This document shows, piece after piece, positions 21,141 through 24,245 of a stretch of 24,245 nucleotides of DNA. The notes under the pieces are model-generated. The model did not search any database. It was not told the DNA's origin and was given only the letters and a program-made list of their open reading frames with translations. How positions within the stretch are numbered: position 1 is the first letter of the stretch; the number at the start of each line of letters is the position of its first letter. The stretch is from IMG/VR virus record IMGVR_UViG_3300014838_000917, positions 1 through 24,245 of that record. One strand, written 5' to 3'. The DNA comes from a virus. Made by a program: the position numbers and the translations under genes.

Positions 21141-22088
21141 TCAGCCGCCACGACTCGCGTCGGCATATTCCGCGACGCCCTTCCAGAACGCCAGCTTCGT
21201 TTCGCCGCCGATCTCCGTCTTTTGTTTCGGCAACAAACCGCCCCAGAACGCGCGCAGGGCAGCCATCCCGGCCGCCGCGGCAGCATCGCCACGCGCGAGC
21301 AGCTCTGGGTCTCCAGCGGGCGCGCCAGAGGCCCAACGCGCCAATTTCTCCCCGATCTCCTCGTCGAGCGCACGCGACTCCAGAAAGACCGTCTCGAATT
21401 GGCGCGGCAGCTTCATTGTGGCCCGTTCGCCCGGCCGATCGGACGCCCATTGAGGCACGCCGCCGGAACGGGGAGCCAATAAACAACATGCGCTAAGCTC
21501 ATATAGAAAATCGTCACCAGCGACAGGAGTAAATCCATAGTCTACAATCTCCATTTTGCCTTGCCGGTTTTTTCCAGGTTTTACGATTTCTTTGGCCCGA
21601 AAGCAGAAAATCAACAAACAATTCATTTGCAGGATGAACTGAATAAGTTTTCTTCTGTCTGCCTTCGGTTTTCGAATCGCGGATAATTTAACGCGCTCCC
21701 GCTTCGCGTAGTCATCGCCGCCCATGCGAATAATTTCATTTTCCCATTGATCCAACAGGCCGCCGACAGATTCGTGTTCGTGCGACATGCTGTCGATCAC
21801 GATTATTTTCGCGCCACGCTCCCGACAGAACGTCAGGGCCTCGAGATAATCAAGCGCGCCGAAGGGCGCGGCGAACGGGACGTGTTGAAAGCGAAAGTCC
21901 TCCGCATAATGCAGGGCCCGATTCGATTCTGTGTCGATCACATAGATTTCGCCGCCGACGACACGCGCCATGCCTGTCGCCAGCCGCAGAGCCGAGAACG
22001 TTTTCCCCGAGCCGGACGCGCCGGCGAGCCCGATCAGAAGAGGGACCTCATGCCGAATCGCAGCGGCGGCCTGAAACGATCTACCCAT
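21141..22088 (-). CDS. RecA-like / Sak4-like phage ATPase
   Basis: A 315-residue protein from ATG 22088 (overlapping the previous stop by 8 bp; the open frame extends to 22151). Walker A GASGSGKT is at 23-30, a VIDTES strand-acidic motif at 50-55, and Walker B KIIVIDS with Asp99. A segment ending LLIFCFRAKEI (about residue 180) provides the sensor-like strand of RecA/AAA phage ATPases, followed by a smaller helical C-terminal region. I place it with the Sak4 / phage nucleotide-binding RecA-like group, which anneals or exchanges DNA strands together with a phage exonuclease. That exonuclease is encoded two genes upstream, and the resolvase directly downstream. A non-recombination AAA role cannot be excluded. 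Confidence 0.75.
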   Translation of the reverse strand: MGRSFQAAAAIRHEVPLLIGLAGASGSGKTFSALRLATGMARVVGGEIYVIDTESNRALHYAEDFRFQHVPFAAPFGALDYLEALTFCRERGAKIIVIDSMSHEHESVGGLLDQWENEIIRMGGDDYAKRERVKLSAIRKPKADRRKLIQFILQMNCLLIFCFRAKEIVKPGKNRQGKMEIVDYGFTPVAGDDFLYELSACCLLAPRSGGVPQWASDRPGERATMKLPRQFETVFLESRALDEEIGEKLARWASGAPAGDPELLARGDAAAAAGMAALRAFWGGLLPKQKTEIGGETKLAFWKGVAEYADASRGG

Positions 22089-22308
22089 GCTCGGGCTCGG
22101 GCTCGACCGCCTCTCGCGCCATTTCGGCGTTGAACGCGGCGATCGCGCCAAACAATTTGATTTTCATCTCGAGGGGGAAAAAAATAGAAATCGAAAACAC
22201 CCCCAGGAACGAGGGATCATCGAGATCGACACATGCATTGTCCAGGATCTGCGATGCGGTCATCCGCAAATCATTGGCGTGCAGATAGATATTATGAATT
22301 TTCATCAT
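22081..22308 (-). CDS. Small protein between exonuclease and ATPase
   Basis: A 75-residue protein starting at ATG 22308, which overlaps the exonuclease stop (ATGATG; a start one codon later is possible), and ending across the ATPase start. Content: MKIHNIYLHANDLRMTASQILD, then a hydrophobic stretch (FLGVFSISIFFPLEMKI) and an acidic EPEPEHG end. The T7C5 run in the FFP codons is a possible slippage spot. No family is recognised. Coupling on both sides suggests it works with the recombination proteins or is an accessory early gene. Confidence 0.55.
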   Translation of the reverse strand: MMKIHNIYLHANDLRMTASQILDNACVDLDDPSFLGVFSISIFFPLEMKIKLFGAIAAFNAEMAREAVEPEPEHG

Positions 22309-23147
22309 TCGGTCTCCCAATATGTCTGCGCCCATGCAGGGCAGTCGATCGTCGTGATCTCCGTCGCATAGCCCGGCCAATCTCCCCGCGCGAGACAATG
22401 CGTCCAGATCTCACGCGCCTTCGCCGCTTTGCGAACGCCGATTTCACGAAAGCGGGCGTCGAGCCGGCAAAATATGCATTCGTAGGGCTCTGCCGTCTCC
22501 TGAAAGAAAAAGACGAAATCAGTCCGGCCGGCCAAGTCGGGGAAAATTTCCTCGATCAGCTCGAGATATACTGCCGCTTGCAAGTCGTATCCGCTAGAGA
22601 CGATCAAGCGACCAAGGGAGTTCGGCGTCAGAGAAGAACACGTCTTGTAGTCGCATATCATAGCGAGCTCTGGAATCCACACATCCAGCATTCCGCGCGT
22701 CAGAACGCCGTCTATCTCCGCGATCGCGACGGCCTCTTTTGGACTCGCCACAAAAGATTCCAATAAGCCGGCGCGCTCCAGCCCCGTCATCATCGCCGCG
22801 CGCATCGCCGCTACACGCCGGAAGTCCCGCGGCAGGCTTGGCGTCAATCCCGACGCCAAGGCCTCATCGCGCGCCGCCTGCGCCGCCTTCGTCCGATAAT
22901 CACCGGCGTCTATCTCCACTATCCCAGCGCCGCGAGACAGGAGAGTCTCGTGCGCCAGGCTGCCGAGCTCCATCGACCGATTTTTTTCCCACCGGCGAGC
23001 CCCTCCGAGTCGTGGGTGAGCCAACCACGCATGCCGCGGCGATTTTTCGATCAGAATTTTGCCGACCGAGGCCGATAGCGATGGCGTGGCGCAGCAATCG
23101 TCATGATAATCCGCCGCCGGGATATCCAAATGCAGGCCATGTTTCAT
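22305..23147 (-). CDS. RecE/DUF3799-like PD-(D/E)XK exonuclease
   Basis: A 280-residue protein. ATG 23147 is chosen because of the strong GGAGG site upstream and the ATGA overlap with the previous gene; the open frame goes to 23255. It begins with the typical IPAADYHDD-x-LSASVGKILIEKSPRHAW section (9-41), then GSLAHE with His66, LDVW with Asp155, CDYKT with Asp166 and Lys168, and QAAVY (190-194), which is the QxxxY motif. This is the RecB-family nuclease core seen in RecE/exonuclease VIII-like and DUF3799 proteins. Family role: resects double-stranded DNA ends to make 3' tails for the partner annealing protein, here likely the Sak4-like ATPase. Confidence 0.85.
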   Translation of the reverse strand: MKHGLHLDIPAADYHDDCCATPSLSASVGKILIEKSPRHAWLAHPRLGGARRWEKNRSMELGSLAHETLLSRGAGIVEIDAGDYRTKAAQAARDEALASGLTPSLPRDFRRVAAMRAAMMTGLERAGLLESFVASPKEAVAIAEIDGVLTRGMLDVWIPELAMICDYKTCSSLTPNSLGRLIVSSGYDLQAAVYLELIEEIFPDLAGRTDFVFFFQETAEPYECIFCRLDARFREIGVRKAAKAREIWTHCLARGDWPGYATEITTIDCPAWAQTYWETE

Positions 23148-23344
23148 GTCGCCACCCCCTCCTTTCGCGAATGCCCAAACAGCGATTTGTGCTCTTCGTC
23201 CAGGTTGTGAATTACCCGGAGCGCCTCCTCTGAGCTCAGCCCGCTCGCCCAGCACACCCGCAACTCATGCCGATGCTCACGACTCAATAGACAATTTTCC
23301 TGCAGGCATCGCTCGTACCATTCCAACCAGGAGAACGCGGTCAT
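23144..23344 (-). CDS. Small helical protein upstream of the exonuclease
   Basis: A 66-residue protein from ATG 23344 (AAAGGA about 7 nt upstream; ATGA overlap with the previous gene), whose stop overlaps the exonuclease ATG. The frame could start at 23392, but that would lie inside the upstream gene. Sequence TAFSWLEWYERCLQENCL, HRHELRVCWASGLSSEEAL is helical with Trp and Cys residues; the final part carries the ribosome-binding site of the next gene. No family is recognised. Confidence 0.6.
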   Translation of the reverse strand: MTAFSWLEWYERCLQENCLLSREHRHELRVCWASGLSSEEALRVIHNLDEEHKSLFGHSRKEGVAT

Positions 23345-24245
23345 GTGCGGATCCTTTCGGAATACCACGTTTGCGAAATCCCATATTGCCACGCCTCAGC
23401 CTCATGCGGACTGCGCACCTCGAGAGGAACCCCCTCGATAAATTCCCGTCTCGATCCATCCGGCTCGAGCGTCCCGTTTCTGAGCCGGATAACCCGCATT
23501 CTCTCGTCGCCGACGACGATGTCTATGAGTTCGCGCGCCTGGCCGTGAATAATGTCCGTGCTGACACATGTGCCGTCGAGCATTTCAAGCGCTCTGTCCC
23601 ACCCGATTACCTCACACATCACACGCCGGATTTCCGTGTTCGTCTCGGCCAGGATCGAGGCTTTATTTATCCGCTCTGGCTGGGCGATGATCCACGCGTT
23701 ATCGTCGCTCAAAACCAGGCCGTGCCACACATGCACAGAGAACCCGTCCCGCCATAATAGCGCGGGGCCGGAATCGGAGTGTAGCCGCCTACTATCGTCG
23801 AGCTTGATCATTAGCGGGCGGTCTGAAACGATACAGAATTTTTCGTGCATTACGCGAGGGCCGCCATGAATAGCCGCGCTCTCATAGAAGGTATAACTAG
23901 TGCATGCCGATAGATCTATTTTTGCAATATCACGGAAAAACGACACATATGCACACCAACCACTCCACAAATTTCCGTAATTTTGTATTATCAGCGGCTG
24001 TTCACAGCATTCTATCATCAGACTAGACATGTCCGGCGCGAGCTCCTTTGCCAGCTCGACAGCCCACCCTCTGCCGCGGGCGCGCACCGCGCCGCGCACC
24101 GCGTAGTCCACCACGTCTCGCACCGCGGCGAGCGACGCGTCGTTCACCGCGTCGCGCGCCGTGTAGTCCACCGCCTCGCTCAGCGCGGCGCGCGTCGCGG
24201 CGAGCGTCGCGACGCTCGCCCGGACGTCCACCGAGCCGCGCGCCG
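23341..24245 (-). CDS. DUF6745-like protein with Ala/Val-rich repeats, open at the window edge
   Basis: The reverse frame is open from the right edge to TGA at 23343-23341. A GTG at 24231 gives 296 residues, but no stop lies between it and the edge, so the true start may be outside. Residues 1-55 (from the GTG) are Ala/Val/Arg/Asp-rich, with a 20-residue repeat around two VDY motifs. Residues about 120-212 hold HGGPRVMHEKFCIVSDRPL, RLHSDSGPALLWRDGFSVHVWHGL and ETNTEIRRVMCEVIG, which I recognise as the DUF6745 pattern. Function is unknown. It is the first visible gene of the leftward operon and coupled to the next gene by ATGA. Base composition changes between the GC-rich repeats and the AT-richer DUF part. 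Confidence 0.65.
   Translation of the reverse strand, partial: ARGSVDVRASVATLAATRAALSEAVDYTARDAVNDASLAAVRDVVDYAVRGAVRARGRGWAVELAKELAPDMSSLMIECCEQPLIIQNYGNLWSGWCAYVSFFRDIAKIDLSACTSYTFYESAAIHGGPRVMHEKFCIVSDRPLMIKLDDSRRLHSDSGPALLWRDGFSVHVWHGLVLSDDNAWIIAQPERINKASILAETNTEIRRVMCEVIGWDRALEMLDGTCVSTDIIHGQARELIDIVVGDERMRVIRLRNGTLEPDGSRREFIEGVPLEVRSPHEAEAWQYGISQTWYSERIRT
24101..24200 (-). repeat. 60-bp-period degenerate repeat in the DUF6745-like gene
   Basis: The word GTAGTCCACC recurs at 24103 and 24163, exactly 60 bp apart, with partly matching flanks. It encodes the 20-residue units AVDYTARDAV and VVDYAVRGAV with their neighbours. It may continue beyond the window edge. Confidence 0.55.

Noticed and set aside
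21140-21373. Upstream extension of the resolvase frame
   Set aside because: The extension is Arg/Ser/Pro-rich and antiparallel to no motif; it lies inside the ATPase gene in another frame, and the 110-residue version matches the family size.
22165-22190. T7/A7 homopolymers in the small gene and exonuclease (also near 22980) as programmed frameshift sites
   Set aside because: Both frames are complete without a shift, and no alternative-frame product of sensible length or a stimulatory structure is evident.
1-24245. tRNA genes, integrase or attachment sites
   Set aside because: No cloverleaf-like GTTCRANNC-containing segment, integrase or terminal direct repeat was found by eye; a tRNA or att-site search program would be needed to exclude them fully.

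Overview
This window is a piece of a tailed bacteriophage genome. It has no ribosomal, tRNA, integrase or recognisable host gene. Genes are tightly packed, many with ATGA or TGATG overlaps. High GC with strong G/C third-position preference suggests a GC-rich proteobacterial host, possibly an alphaproteobacterium; that is an inference from composition only. Gene order resembles short-tailed (podovirus-like) phages: scaffold, major capsid protein, small head proteins, head-tail ring adaptor, large nozzle/hub protein, GNAT-like protein, then several long low-complexity or helical proteins in the place where T7-like phages encode internal (ejected) virion proteins. The capsid protein looks like the N4-gp56 family. 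Terminase, portal, polymerase and lysis genes are not in the window.

Layout. 1-1471: end of a small coiled-coil gene and a beta-helix tailspike. 1472-1593: non-coding leader with a near-consensus sigma70-type promoter (TTGTCA-17-TATTAT) followed by three hairpin-like units, each carrying CGTAAG at 22-23 nt spacing. 1594-5128: scaffold, capsid (TTG start, inserted Ig-like domain), and small head proteins, with a strong hairpin at 4640-4670. 5104-10285: ring adaptor, a 1081-residue nozzle-like protein with five tandem beta domains, and three small virion proteins, two of them paralogous. 10296-18822: a tiny basic protein, the GNAT-like protein and four long candidate internal virion proteins, plus a small overlapping ORF. 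18819-20907: a small unknown gene, a PurD-like ATP-grasp enzyme and a small helical protein.

20807-24245 is read from the opposite strand as one coupled operon: a DUF6745-like protein (open to the window edge), a 66-residue protein, a RecE/DUF3799-like PD-(D/E)XK exonuclease, a 75-residue protein, a RecA-like/Sak4-like ATPase and an Hjc-like resolvase. This looks like an early recombination module running towards, and overlapping by 101 bp, the last gene of the rightward late operon.

The items most worth following up are the promoter and hairpin array in front of the capsid genes, the PurD homologue that lacks the usual N-terminal substrate loop, the nozzle domain array with near-identical DNA cores, and the capsid insertion domain.
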